The translations under genes and the position numbers were made by a program. From positions 240,306,406 through 240,370,405 of the forward strand of contig NC_133332.1 of the NCBI RefSeq assembly GCF_042186555.1: DNA of 64,000 nt, written 5' to 3'. The stretch is from Aquarana catesbeiana (taxonomy: Eukaryota; Chordata; Amphibia; Anura; Ranidae). The notes under the pieces were generated by a model, which was not told where the DNA came from, did not search any database, and saw only the letters and a program-made list of their open reading frames with translations. This document shows positions 22,422-33,845 of the stretch, piece after piece. How positions within the stretch are numbered: position 1 is the first letter of the stretch; each line of letters opens with the position of its first letter.

Positions 22422-22979
22422 ATCTAAGCCTATCAAAGGCCTTTTCGGCATCTAGGCTGAGTAATAATGCCTGGGAATTTTGCCTATTAACAATATCGAT
22501 AAGGTTGATGATTTTTCATATATTATCCCAGCATGTCTCCAAGGGACAACGCCCACTTGATCCTTATGGATCAGGGAGGGAAGAACTTAATTTAACCTTG
22601 GTGATAGAAGCTTCTTGAAAACTTTCAGGTCCGAAGTCAAAAGGGAAATTGGCCTATAATTTGCACAGAGGGTATGGTCCTTGTCCAGCTTTTGTAATAA
22701 GATTAGGAAAGAGGATTGCATATCCTGTGGGATCTCTTCATCTCGCATGAAGTCGTTAAACAACTTAGTCATACGTGGGATGAGTATGGGAGAAAAAGTT
22801 TTATAATACTCGTGAAGAAAGGCATCTGGCCCTGGGATTTTATAATTCGGTAACACTTTAAGGGTTTCCTTTACTTCGTCCTCAGTAACAGAAGTGTTCA
22901 GAGAGGTCAAAGCAGACGCCAACAGTATGGATACTCCACTGCTGGCTAAATAATCCTCAACCTGATTGCAAAAAAACAT
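22422..22979 (-). pseudogene. LINE ORF2 RT N-terminal part, pseudogene
   Basis: The frame 22979-22587 carries 'NYKIPGPDAFLHEYYKTF' and 'CANYRPISLLTSDLKVF', conserved RT blocks 0-2 of L1-like LINEs. Further minus-strand sequence reads 'LLSLDAEKAFDRL', which holds the first catalytic Asp. The GTRQG and F/YADD boxes expected next are not present. Confidence 0.85.
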
Positions 22980-23332
22980 CTATAGGCGGTATATGCGGAA
23001 TTAAGAGATTATTGCAAAGGTTTGAAAAATAGTCCCGAAAAAGCTGAGCTATTCGTTTCCGGGTGATAATGCAGGGTCACTCTATCATCCCTTTAAGCTT
23101 GAGGAGCTGTATCACTAGTTTGCTCACACAAGTTAGGGGCAAGCAGAGTGTGTGCCTTATTACCTTTTGTCATAAAAAACTTATTGCAGTTTCAGGAGGG
23201 CTTTCTCTACCTGGCCTATATCAAGACTCTTCAGGACCACGCATGAACAGATGATCTCACGTAAAAGGCGAAGCGACGATGAAGATGAGATGCAGGATTC
23301 CAACTCGCGGAGCCTCGCTTCAGTCTGTCGTC

Positions 23333-23662
23333 TCAGAAGTTGAGAGTTTTTTTTTTCCAGGCCGTTGAGATTGTAATGCACTGACCTCGTATTACTGTCT
23401 TGTGAGCCTCCCAGAGAATACCAGTAGATATCCCTGGGGTGCAGTTCTCAGTAAAATAAAGTTTCAGGGCCTTTTCCAGGTCATTCCTGGCAGGATCATG
23501 TTTAGGTAGAAAATCATTAAGCCGCCAATGACAGCACTTAATCCTTGTGGTATCTAATGCAAACTTCAACAGCAAAGGTGCATAGTCTGACCAGGAAATA
23601 GGAAGGAGATCTACCAATTTTATCACTGGCAAAGTAATACCATTCACAAAAAAATAGTCCAA
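23333..23662 (-). pseudogene. LINE ORF2 endonuclease-RT linker, pseudogene
   Basis: Frame with 'DYFFVNG' (end of the endonuclease fold), 'SDYAPLLLKFAL' and 'WRLNDFLPKHD', as in the region after the APE-type endonuclease of Tx1/L1 elements. Confidence 0.7.
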
Positions 23663-23772
23663 TCTCGAGTGAGTGCGGAAGGGGTGTGATTAGTGCGTGT
23701 ATTGACGGTCCGTCGGGTGAGAAACCCGCCAGGAATCAAACAAGCATGTTTACGAGTGAGCTGGCGGAACAA

Positions 23773-24273
23773 TTAAGATTGATGGATTAAGCTGAAGGAA
23801 GAGGAAACTTTAGCAGTGGAAACCCGGCCCATTGTTGGGGAGAACGGTATATTATAATCGCCTCCCACCACCAGAAAGGAATGGTCAGAGCAGAAGAGGC
23901 GGTTGTAGACCTTATTGAGGAAGAATGCCTGATTAACATTGGGTGCATAAATGTTACAAAAAGTGACATTTGCGTGCTGCCATTTGCCTCGAAGAATGAT
24001 AAAATGTTCCCCTGGGTCAGAGTAGGAATATGTAGGTATAAACGGGGCGCCCTGCTTTATTAATATAGCAACTCCAGCTTTCTTCCTAGAGGTAGAGGCT
24101 AGGTAACCCATTAGAAAATACCTAGTAGCAAACGCCAACGAACCCTGTTTGTGAAAGTGTGTTTCCTGGGCAAATATCACATCTGCTCCAGAATCCCTGA
24201 AAGCCCGTAGGGCCAGATGTCTCCTAAAATTGGAATTAAGGCCATTGACATTTAGAGAATATACTTGTACCAT
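23773..24273 (-). pseudogene. LINE ORF2 APE-type endonuclease domain (partial)
   Basis: A 166-codon minus-strand frame starting at 24273 ('MVQVYSLNVNGLNSNF'). It shows APE-like endonuclease motifs: 'LNVNGLNS', 'VIFAQETHF' (the catalytic Glu in QETH), 'GVAILIKQ' (the conserved AILI strand), 'NIYAPN' and 'VVGGDYNIPFSP' (the Asp/Asn metal-site motif GDxN). This enzyme nicks target DNA to prime reverse transcription. The frame is open to 'GRVS' and then deviates; the SDH box is present as 'SWSDYAP' (about 23585-23605) in the linker frame with H changed to Y. The domain is nearly complete, but the ORF2 as a whole is dead. Confidence 0.88.
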
Positions 24274-24290
24274 GATATGTGGGGGGGGGG

Positions 24291-25254
24291 GGGGGGGGGA
24301 TAAACGTTAGCTTAAAAGTAAGAGTAAGGAAGCAGGCAGAGTACTTATCCAATTCACTCCAGCAGGGGGGCCAATCCAAAGATCTCATACAATCGTCAGC
24401 AGTGGTCAGCGGCCCACAGGGCCCGAGAGCGAAAAAAAAAAAAAATGGAAGAGAAAAGGATGAACATAGAGATAAGAAACAGACAGTTTATAAAAAAAAA
24501 AACACAATTGCATTAAAATAAGAAAGTTCCATCGTACCCCCGGCATCCCACAAGGGTTGAAGGGGGTAGGGCAATGGTTCAACACCAAATCACCAATAAG
24601 ATGGAGGGGGGTAGTGTTAGAAGCAAAGTGTTAATCGCCTATACCATGTTCAGGCCTGTGTCAATAAAACTAGAACCAGGGGTTAAGGTACATGAACAAA
24701 CATTTAAACAAGGGCATTGTAAAGAGACATAGCATAAATGTAACTTAAATCAAAGGTACAGTTCAAACACCAGGAATAGCGAGGCCCAGTCATTGGAGAT
24801 CATTAAAAAAAAAAATCACACAATCAACACGAACGTGGCCCCAGCCATACACTGAGAGTCTCCCAGGAGCAAAGTCCGGAGCCGTCTAAATTCAAATGGC
24901 CAGGCCAACTTTGCACATAACTGGCAAAAGCATTTATCCCCTTACCGAGCAGGAGATATCAGTGAAAATGACGCTTTCTTGGAAGTCCCAACAACCAAAC
25001 TCAGATAAGGACTCGAAGGTCTCTCAAGTGGGTTTCAGTTTGAGATTCTTGCGAGGAGAATCTGGAACACGTTGTCAAAGAGGTTGTATTTCATTTGTTA
25101 CCCAGTGTCCACCATTTTCTGATCAGAGATTGCACCCACCCACTAGGATTTCACTTTCTGTCTGCAGTAAATCTCAGTAGACTTTCCTGGCTACATGGCC
25201 TCCCTATAGAGAGGAAGGAGAAATATGTAAGTTATTATTTTTTAAATGCTAGTT
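24291..25254. other. unassigned; upstream of the LINE ORF2
   Basis: ORF1 or a 5' UTR of the minus-strand LINE would be expected here, but no ORF1 homology is visible. There is a 17-bp G-run at 24283-24299 and A-runs at 24433-24445 and 24493-24503. Confidence 0.35.
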
Positions 25255-25269
25255 GCCTGGCTGTTGGAC

Positions 25270-25395
25270 CCCTTTTACACATTAGCAGTAAAGCGCCGCT
25301 CGTTTTACCGCCCCAGTGTGAAAACACTCGGCTACAGGAGCTATTTATAGCGCTAAAATGCCTGAAAACTGCCACAGTGTGAAAGGGGTATAGAA
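25270..25395. mobile_element. short MITE, inverted ends
   Basis: 'gaccccttttacacat' at the left and 'gtgtgaaaggggtata' at the right are inverse. It is GC-rich inside ('aaagcgccgctcgttttacc'). Superfamily is not determined. Confidence 0.5.
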
Positions 25396-25464
25396 ATAAG
25401 GAATTCAGATTTTCATATTTCCCGAATGCTTGTTTTGGTCAGTGGCTAAGAACTGTAGAAGTTG

Positions 25465-25790
25465 TTCAAGTGGTTCTAAACGCAGCAGGTTAAAAAAACT
25501 TCTGTGTGAAGCAGTCCCCCTAATACTTACCTGAGCCCATCTCGATCCAGTGATATTGCAGGAGAGACTCGCCTGTCCAGGACTCTCTCTCCTAATTGGC
25601 TGAGACACACAGTGGGCTTCCATTGCTGTCATAAAAGTCAGTGAGCCAATGAGAGAGAGGGGATGGGGCCAAGCCGCGGCTCCCGTGTCTGAATGGACAC
25701 AGAGCAGAGGCTCAGCTCTGGTGCCACAATAGCAAGCGGCTTGCTATGGGGGCACATGGCAGGAGGGAGGGGTCAGCATTTACTGAGGTC
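25465..25790. repeat. dispersed repeat, partial copy
   Basis: Shares 'aatacttacctgagccc', 'atctcgatccagtgat', 'gtcagtgagccaatgag' and 'tgaatggacacagagcag'-type blocks with 29500-29780. Non-coding. Confidence 0.65.
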
Positions 25791-26630
25791 AGCCATCGTA
25801 TTTCTCTTATTCCAGGTGTAATTTTTTTTTTAAATTTTTTTTAATTGCAGATTTTCGAGTTAACAGTACATAACAGAGCCTATTTGGCATACCCAGGCTC
25901 GAAATGCCAGGTGTAGGTTGAAGTGTATCTAGGGTTAAAATATAAAATCATATATTAATTTCCACATTGTATTTCAATTATTTCTAGCCTACTCCTATTG
26001 CTCTGAAGAATTTGGAAGTTTGTAAACTTACTGTGTGAAGATCCCCACACATTTGCTTCCTTGAATTCTGTGACATGTAGTCACAATGTCCTGTGAGTAG
26101 CACTGCTGGGTCACACATTTCACAGAGCCTGCCTTCTGATCTACAGAGGTGCTGAGAGGAGGGGCTTCAGGAGGTGGAGTCAGTACAGAAAGCGCTGCTT
26201 GCAGGAAGCAAGGTACCATGGGATATGTAGTCCTTTAGAAATCAAAAGTAAACAGCAGAGGAGAAGTTGCAAAGCATGCAGGGAATCTAGGAAGTTGTGG
26301 GAAGAGATATCAGCAGACCGGCAGAACTCACAACATTAAAGGAGAGTTTTGATGTAATCTTATATTGGATTGTGAAATATAACTTTTGTTTGAATTACCA
26401 TTACAATGCTGATGTTTATTCATTTGAAAGTGTATGCTGTGACCATAGAATTAGTTTAAGTTATCTGTATATTCTTCACTTACGTTGTGGGTTATTAGTT
26501 TTCTTTTGTAAAGGAGCGATAGATCTAATTCACCTGAGTGACATTTCATGTGTCACAAGCCTTGAGTAACACTGTGTTCCATGACAACATAGGGACTGGG
26601 TATGTAGTACATACTGTATATTGGTACAGG
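25791..26630. other. unassigned sequence
   Basis: Contains 'ccatgggatatgtagtcct' near 26217, a fragment resembling hAT MITE ends. No coding or RNA gene was recognised. Confidence 0.35.
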
Positions 26631-27231
26631 CCAGGGTTTCTCAACCTTTTTATCTTTGAGGAATCCTTGGCAAAAAGTTAGAGATCTCGAGGAACGACAA
26701 CTATTTTTAGAAATAGCATTAAATATTGAATCAATAATAAAACGTACCTATTTAATGTGAAACTTGTGCTTCCTTTTTTCTGCACAGATGCTCAATTTTG
26801 ATTTCAACTTGAGATAAACAGTGTACAGGGGGGGCAGCAGGGCACACTACATGGAAGGAGCAGGGTACATTACATGGGGCCAGGGCATGTTATGGGGAAT
26901 ACAGCAGCGCACATTACATTACCGGTTCAATTTATATGCAGAGAAACGCAGGGAAGTGGCTATGATGCTCTGGTGGTGCAATGTTCCCCGCGGGCTCCTC
27001 CCTTCCTGTCTATTCTTAGTGATGTCACAAACAAGCACCTGGGATGGACTAGCACTATCACTACCACTTCCTTGCATGTGTCGGCAGAGGGGGGTGTAAT
27101 TTACCTTTCAGCTGCCTGCGACTGAAAGATGGAAAGATGTGTGTTTTTTTTTTTTTTTTTTTTAAACTGATATAGTGAAGCAAATTGGAAATTTTTATAT
27201 TAAATCTTATATTTTTTGAATAAGTGTCTCT
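26631..27231. other. possible hAT left end plus unassigned sequence
   Basis: 'cagggtttctcaacctttt' at 26632 looks like a hAT terminus and is followed by 'gaggaatccttgg'. No matching right end was found. A T-run lies at 27143-27163. Confidence 0.35.
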
Positions 27232-27963
27232 TTAACCCCTTCCTGCCCACGCTATAGCTAAAAGATGGCTACAGCATGGGATTTTTTTGCCGGGAGGGCA
27301 TCCATGGATGTCCTTCCGTGATCGTGCGTGCTCTGTGATCGCCGAGTTCTTCAGACTCAGCTAATCACAGATCCGGGTGAAGGGCCAATCACAGCAACCC
27401 TTTACCACATGATCACCTGTGTTCAGTGACAGCTGATCACAGAAGTAAACACAAGCCAGTTATTGGCTTTTCTTTCCCCACGCTGGCAGTGTGATGAGAG
27501 AAAAAGAGAGCCGTTAACTGGCTTGTGTTAAAGAGATATGGGCAGTGGGCATTGATTATCAGTGTCCTGATTATTGGTGCAGTCCCAACAGTGCCCATCA
27601 TTGCCACCTATCAATGCTGCCTATCAGTGTCCATCAGTGCTGCCTCATCAGTGCTGCCTCATCAGTGCACATTAGTAAAGGAGAAAAATTATCTGTATGC
27701 AAAATTTTATAAGAAACTATGAAAAATTTTTATTTTTTTTTTCATTGTTTTTTTGTTTGTTTAGCAAAAAAATAAAAACCCCAGTGGTGATTAAATACCA
27801 CCAAAAGAAAGTTCTATTTGTGTGAAAAAAATGATAAAATGTCATATGGGTACAGTGTTGCATGATGGTCCATTTGTCATTCATTCAAAGTGTGGAAGCA
27901 CTGAAAGCTGAAAATTGGCCTGGGCAGGAAGGGGATAAAAGTGCCCGATAGGCAAGTGGTTAA
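27232..27963. mobile_element. TTAA-flanked (piggyBac-like) MITE
   Basis: TTAA at 27232-27235 and 27960-27963. The left end 'ccccttcctgcccacg' has an inverse 'gggcaggaagggg' at 27922-27934, and the extreme right end 'gataggcaagtgg' resembles the right end of the element ending at 8936. No ORF. Confidence 0.65.
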
Positions 27964-28312
27964 GGAGGTTTTCGACCCTTTATTGAACTGTACATACTCT
28001 TCAGTATGGAGCCTGTAAAGGTATGTCCTTACTGCCGCCATACTGCTAGTTTATAACTGTGCCAGTGTATTTTTTTTTTTTTAAAGCTCAGAGGTGTGCT
28101 TTTCAAAAGTGCCCTCTGCTTTGTTTTGGGACTCTGAAGCAAGGGAAGCTCCAATTATTTTAAATAATAAATCTGCAAGGAGGAGCCGGGTCACATACTG
28201 TAGCCTTTCAAAATCACGTGACCAAGTTTTCCTCCAACATGTAGAGAAGAATATGGTGCACTCTAAATGGTTCACAAGCCTTTAAAATGTGAGCGCATGG
28301 TGCCTCTATGTG
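27964..28312. other. unassigned sequence
   Basis: No recognisable features apart from a T-run at 28070-28082. Confidence 0.3.
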
Positions 28313-28764
28313 AAAGTGGAGTTCCACCCATAAATGGAACTTCCACTGATCTGGTTCCTCCCCCCCCCCCCCCCTCCGGTGTCACATTTGGCACCTTGGA
28401 GAGAGGAGTAGATACCTGTCTAATACAAGTATTTGCTTCCACTTCCGGCGAAAGATCGCCACAGTATCTGCAGCGATCTACGCGATGCCCCTGCTCCATT
28501 CGCCCCGCTGTCTTCTGGGAGACACACAGGTCCCAGAAGACTGCAGGGACCAGTCAGAATGCGCAGCACGAATCGCGCATGGCTTCACTTCCTGATCTCC
28601 TTACTGAAGATGGAGGCGCCTCCACCTGGGAGCCGAGGGACGGGTCGGCTTCGCGTGAGAACATCGCGGGCGCCCTGGACAGGTCAGTGTTTATATTTTA
28701 AAGGTCAGCAGCTGCAGTATTTGTAGCTGATGACTTTTATTTTTTCAGGCGGAACTCCGCTTTA
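28313..28764. mobile_element. MITE with 'ggagttcc' inverted ends
   Basis: 'aaagtggagttccaccc' at the left and 'ggcggaactccgcttta' at the right are inverse. A C-run lies at 28359-28374. Non-coding. Confidence 0.6.
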
Positions 28765-28820
28765 AACTTCCATGTTAGGGTGTTGCCAGCACATTGGATG
28801 TTCTGAAAGAAAATTATTTA

Positions 28821-29220
28821 TTATGCCGCGTACACACGAGCAAACTTTACGGCAGACTTTGCCCGGCGGACGGGATTTCGTCGGACAATTCGATCGTGTG
28901 TGGGCTCCAGCGGACTTTGTTTTCTCAAAAGTTGGACGGACTTAGATTTGAAACATGTTTTAAATCAATCCGTCGAAATCGAGTCCGGTCGAAAAGTCTG
29001 CTCGTCTGTATGCTAATTCGACGGACAAAAAGCCACGCTAGGGCAGCTATTGGCTACTGGCTATGAACTTCCTTGTTTTAGTTCGGTCGTACGTCATTAC
29101 GTACGAATTAGACGGACTTTGGTGGATTGTGTGTAGGCAAGACCGTTCATTCAGAAAGTCCATTGTAAAGTACGTCGAAAAGTCCGCCGGGCAAAGTCCG
29201 CTCGTGTGTACGCGGCATTA
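28821..29220. mobile_element. Harbinger-like MITE with TTA target duplication
   Basis: TTA (28821-28823), 'tgccgcgtacacacgagc', ... 'gctcgtgtgtacgcggca', TTA (29218-29220). The inverted repeats extend inward through 'agtccgccgggcaaagtccg' / 'gactttgcccggcggac'. A related element lies at 36821-37845. Confidence 0.88.
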
Positions 29221-29479
29221 GTCATTACTAGGTGCAATGTTTCATACTAGGCCCCTTCGACAGGCATATTTCCATTGTTTGCCTAATGTATGGATCGATG
29301 TGAAGCTAAGAAATGTTGCTCCTATTCCTCACAAATAAATCTTTTGCAACATTCAATGTGCTGGTGACACTGTAACGCTCATCACACACACATTACAATC
29401 CGATTGTACAAAATCCTTTATTATCTATCAACAACTATGTAGTGCGTGGGTCGAAGGCAGAAGGTTTTTCTATCTGTAT
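29221..29479. other. unassigned sequence
   Basis: Nothing recognised. Confidence 0.3.
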
Positions 29480-31176
29480 GCATTCAAGCCCCCCGATACT
29501 TACCTGAGCCCCATCTCGATCCAGTGATGTTGCAAAAGAGCCGCTGCTGTCTCAGCCAAAGAGAAGGGAGTGTCCTGGACAGCTGAGTCTGGGCCTCTCA
29601 CTTCTCATGGGCTGAGACAGCAGTGGGAGCATTGGCTCCTGCTTCTGTCAATCAAAGTCAGTTAGCCAATGAGGAAAGAGAGGAGTCGGGCTGAGCCATG
29701 GCTCCTTATCTGAATGGACACACAGAGCAGCAGCTTGGGTTGGGGCACTCGGCAGGAGGGAGGGGCCAACAAGGGACCCGAGAAGAGGAGGATTGGGGCT
29801 GCTCTGTGCAAAACCATACCTCCCAACTTTTTGAGATGGGAATGAAGGACACCTATCAGCAAAAGTGTGCAGGCATAGGACACACCCCTTGCCACGCCCC
29901 TCTTAAAGGAGAATTGTACAAAAACAAGATAGGTTAAACCCACAAGTGCTTTTTTTACTACTACTTTTCCTTTATATTGGCTTTTGGAATTTACGAATGC
30001 AGCAATTTAGAAATCAGATGAAAGGTTTAGCACTGGGAAACACTTTTTGAAAGAAAAAAGTGTATTTTATATACATATGTAGCACTAACTCTCGGTTTAA
30101 TTTTATTAAACAATTAACAAAGGAAGTAGCAGGAAGGAGGTAGAAGGGAAACTCAAATACCTTTCTGTAGGATTCTTGACAAATGTCCTTTAGAGTTGAA
30201 TATTACAGTAGAATGCGCTCCCTTTGTGGGACACACTCCTTGCTCGTCTGGATAGGCCTCTCTCACTTGCCTAGCAGCCAGTACGTAGCACGAACAAAAG
30301 TCTCTGCCACAGACTTGCCTGGGATGAACCCGTACGATCCTCTGCCACAGGATGTATTGTTTTTTTTGCGGTGAATGTCAGTCACAGTGCCTGAACCTTT
30401 AAGCCAAACCCGGCAACACTATGCTGTAAAGTTACTTTAGGATACGTCCTCCAACCGAGTCACCAGGCCCCTCTCCAGACCAGCACGTTGCATGATCCTT
30501 CCATGACGGGTCCTCCCCTGGGATCTCCTCGGTTGTCCAGCTTCTTCACTCTGGATAGACAGCTCAGGACCATTCCTCGGCTGCTGTTGTAGGCCCCAGA
30601 CAGGCTTCTGGGCCCACCCATGCGCCGCAGCGACACGGGCCTCCGGAACGGAGGACCACGAGGTAGCACTCTAACGCATACCTGTCGGCCAGGAGGGCCA
30701 GCAGGTGGCTGTAAAATGACCCTAGAACATGGAGTCTGTCCCATAAATACCCTCTCCCAGAATGCAACTCGGAGGACCACCTCCACCGAGTTGTCTCCGG
30801 GACAGAAGAGCATCCATATGCTTTGACACGTTGCCTTTCCAACACCAGCCGATAGTAACAACGACACCCACCGGCCCAGTATGGAAACACATACAACGTC
30901 AGCCAAGCTGGAACAGAGGCAAATCTAACTTCCCCTAATGAGCAATTTACTAAATTTACCTATCAGATGGTAAATCGCAAATCTTCCAGCGCTACACAGA
31001 TATATATAGATCAGACCAAAATGAGGGACAAATGAGGAGGAATGAGGGACGGAGGGACATTGCTCCAAATCAGGGACAGTTGGGAGCTATGCAAAACCAC
31101 TTCACAGAGCAGGTAAGTATAACATGTTTGTTATTTAAAAAAAAAAAAAAAACAAGACTTTAATATCACTTTAAGT
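29480..31176. repeat. dispersed repeat (reverse orientation), split by an insertion
   Basis: 29480-29815 and 31091-31176 together form one member of the family seen at 63 kb. The right part has 'gagcaggtaagtataacatg', 'tttgttatttaaa', an A-run and 'atatcactttaag', matching the end at 63434-63505. Confidence 0.75.
29816..31090. mobile_element. 1,275-bp TIR element with exact 8-bp TSD
   Basis: TSD GCAAAACC at 29808-29815 and 31091-31098. The ends 'atacctcccaac' and 'gttgggagctat' are inverse. The 8-bp duplication suits hAT or P superfamilies. No transposase frame was recognised; the longest minus-strand frame (30460-30906) has no known domain. Confidence 0.85.
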
Positions 31177-31692
31177 TCTCCAATCATGAAATGTGTTGTC
31201 TGCATCCTGCAGGGGATTCTCAAAAGCACACCACAAACTCCACAACACGGCTTGTAAAATACAGGCATATTATATAGAGAACCCTGCATTGTCCTGTGAA
31301 TAGCGGTATCTGCTCTCCAACTTAAATTGGGCCCTACATTTAAACAGGATTTATCTTTATGCGTGTTTCTATGCTTTTCTGGTACCCTGTGTGCTGGGTT
31401 AATATTTGCTGCCTTGGAAGGCAACACAGCATTGCTCTACGGATACCCTCTTCCTCATATTGTAGCAGCCTGCAGCAATGATATGTTTTGCTCTGCTCCT
31501 TAAATCTGATTGGTTGCTACTGGCAAAAAAGGCAGATAGTAGGCCCGACGTACATAAAATTCTGCACACCTCACCTGTAATGTGCTCCTTTCTGTCAGGT
31601 ACCTACATCAAATTTTCATAGGACTTTCAAGGCAATAGGCAATAGTGTGTAAACCACATTATAAAATCATCAATCTATATTAACAAAAGTAA

Positions 31693-31710
<18 letters not shown>
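31177..31710. other. unassigned sequence ending in an A-run
   Basis: No gene recognised; an A-run at 31691-31710 leads into a (TA)n tract. Confidence 0.3.

Positions 31711-31766
<56 letters not shown>
31711..31766. repeat. (TA)n(CA)n microsatellite
   Basis: (TA) about 20 copies then (CA) about 7 copies, directly abutting the left end of a Tc1 element. Confidence 0.97.
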
Positions 31767-31767
<1 letters not shown>

Positions 31768-33381
31768 TATCTCACAAAAGTGAATACACCCCTCACATTT
31801 TTGTAAATAATTTATTCTATCTTTTGATGTGACAACACTGAAGAAATGACACTTTGCTATAATGTAAAGTAGTCAGTGTACAGCTTGTATAACAGTGTAA
31901 ATTTGCTGTCCCCTCAAAATAACTCAACACACAGCCATTAATGTCTAAACCGCTGGTAACCAAAGTGAGTACACCCCTAAGTGAAAATGTCCAAATTAGG
32001 CCCAATTAGCCATTTTTCTCCCTGATGTCATGTGACTCGTTAGTGTTACAAGGTCTCAGGTGTGAATGGGGAGCAGGTGTGTTAAATTTGGTGTTATCGC
32101 TCTCACTCTCTCATACTGGTCACTGGAAGTTCAACATGGCACCTCATGGCAAAGAACTCTCTGAGGATCTGAAAAAAAGAACTGTTGGTCTACGTAAAGA
32201 TGGCTTAGACTATAAGAAGATTGCCAAGAGCCTGAAACTGAGCTGCAACACGTTGGCCAAGACCATACAGCGGTTTAACAGGACAGGTTCCACTCAAAAC
32301 AGGCCTCACCATGGTCAACCAAAAAAGTTGAGTGCACGTGCTCAGCATCCTATCCAGAGGTTGTCTTTGGGAAATAGACATATGAGTGCTGCCAGCATTG
32401 CTGCAGAGGTTGAAGGGGTGGGGGGTCAGCCTGTTAGGGCTCTGACCATACGCCGCACACTGCATCAAATTTATTCTGCATGGCTGTCCTCCCAGAAAGA
32501 AGCCTCTTCTAAAGATAATGCACAAGAAAGCCTGCAAACAGTTTGCTGAAGACAAGCAAACTAAGGACATGGATTACTGGAACCATGTCCTGTGGTTTGA
32601 TGAGACCAAGATAAACTTATTTGGTTCAAATGGTGTCAAGCGTGCGTGGTGGCAACCAGGTGAGGAGTACAAAGACAAGTACGTTTTGCCTACAGTCAAG
32701 CATGGTGGTGGGAGTGTCATGGTCTGGGGCTGCATGAGTGCTGCCGACACTGGGGAGCTACATTTCTTTGAGGGAACCATGAATGCCAACATGTACTGTG
32801 ACGTACTGAAGCAGAGCATGATCCCCTCCCTTCGAGGACTGGGTCGCAGGGCAGTATTCTAACATTAACTACCCCAAACACACCTCCAAGATGACCACTG
32901 CCTTGCTAAAGAAGCTGAGGGTAAAGGTGATGGACTGGCCAAGCATGTCTCCAGACCTAAACCCTATTGAGCATATGTGGGGCATCCTCAAACAGAAGGT
33001 GGAGGAGTGCAAGGTCTCTAACATCCACCAGCTTGGTGATGTCATCATGGAAGAGTGGAAGAGGACTCCAGTGGCAACCTGTGAAGCTCTGGTGAACTCC
33101 ATGCCCAAGAGGGTTAAGGCAGTGCTGGAAAATAATGGTGGCCACACAAAATATTGACACTTTGGGCCCAATTTGGACATTTTCACTTAGGGGTGTACTC
33201 ACTTTTGTTGCCAGCGGTTTAGACATTAATGGCTTTGTGTTGAGTTATTTTGAGGGGACAGCAAATTTACACTGTTATACAAGCTGTACACCCACTACTT
33301 TACATTGTAGCAAAGTGTCATTTCTTCAGTGTTGTCACATGAAAAGATAGAATATATTTTTATTTTACAAAAATGTGAGGG

Positions 33382-33387
<6 letters not shown>
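31765..33387 (+). mobile_element. Tc1-like transposon with long TIRs (family E)
   Basis: The left TIR starts 'cagtatctcacaaaagtg' and extends to about 32010; the right TIR spans about 33158-33386, with inverse blocks such as 'gacattttcacttagggg' and 'ggtttagacattaatggc'. Arms are about 230 bp. The outermost ~20 bases of the right end are missing, so it stops at 'gtgaggggtgta' and runs into (TA)n. The transposase is nearly complete but frameshifted. Confidence 0.93.
32136..33157 (+). pseudogene. Tc1 transposase pseudogene (family E, nearly full length)
   Basis: About 340 codons from ATG 32136 ('MAPHGKELSEDLKKRTVGLR') to the stop at 33155-33157. N-terminal paired-like helix-turn-helix domains ('GLDYKKIAKSLKLS', 'RTGSTQNRPHHGQPKKL') bind the TIRs. 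The DD34E core shows 'LWFDETKINLFGSNG' (first Asp), 'HGGGSVMVWGCMSA' and 'SPDLNPIEHMWGIL' (Glu). A frameshift lies near 32475. A second break near 32860 changes the usual 'QHDNDPKHTSKMTT' block so that the second catalytic Asp is lost ('NYPKHTSKMTT'). It is the best preserved transposase in the window, but inactive. Confidence 0.92.

Positions 33388-33426
<39 letters not shown>
33384..33426. repeat. (TA)n microsatellite
   Basis: About 21 TA copies abutting the right end of the Tc1 element. Confidence 0.97.
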
Positions 33427-33432
<6 letters not shown>

Positions 33433-33492
33433 TAAATAATATATATAATATATATAACGGTTGATACAGCATACATATACATAAAAACACAG

Positions 33493-33660
33493 AGGGTTTA
33501 TTTACTAAAGCTGGAGAGTGCAAAATTTTTGCATAGTAACCAATCGGCTTCTAACCTCAACTTGTTCAATTGAGCTTTGGCAATAAAACCTGGAAGCTGA
33601 TTAGTTTCTATGCTGAAGTGAGCCTGATTTTGCACTCCCCATCTTTAGTTAATAAGCCCC
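33493..33660. mobile_element. ~168-bp MITE, 'ttactaaag' family, copy 1
   Basis: The left end 'gggtttatttactaaagctg' has the inverse 'ctttagttaataagcccc' at the right, and 'gagagtgcaaaat' pairs with 'attttgcactcc'. A sister copy lies at 56816-56972. Confidence 0.8.
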
Positions 33661-33845
33661 ATTGTTTACTTGACACCCCCAATAGTCCCTAATCAGGGAG
33701 TTATTGAGACATTCTCATAGTGCTTGACTTGTCTGCACCAGTCCTCGAGCTGGGACACACCCAATGTGTTTGGAATATTCTTCCTCAGTAGTAGAGGGGG
33801 TGACATCTTTCTGTCGGGTAGATGGCAAAAGCACAGTGCACTGAG

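Larger units (their letters stand above)
19550..24290 (-). mobile_element. Tx1/L1-like LINE, minus strand, broken
   Basis: Minus-strand order is endonuclease (24273-23773), linker, RT fragments (22979-21943), C-terminal region (to about 19960), then 3' UTR and a poly(A) seen as a T-run at 19558-19569. The endonuclease opening 'SLNVNGLNSNFRRHLALRAF' resembles the Tx1 group of L1-like elements known from frogs. Two MITEs (20336-20471 and 22237-22421) and a probable LTR segment (about 20515-21235) interrupt it. Confidence 0.85.

Noticed and set aside
30460..30906. 148-codon minus-strand frame
   Set aside because: Inside a non-autonomous TIR element; no recognisable motif and overlapping frames on both strands.
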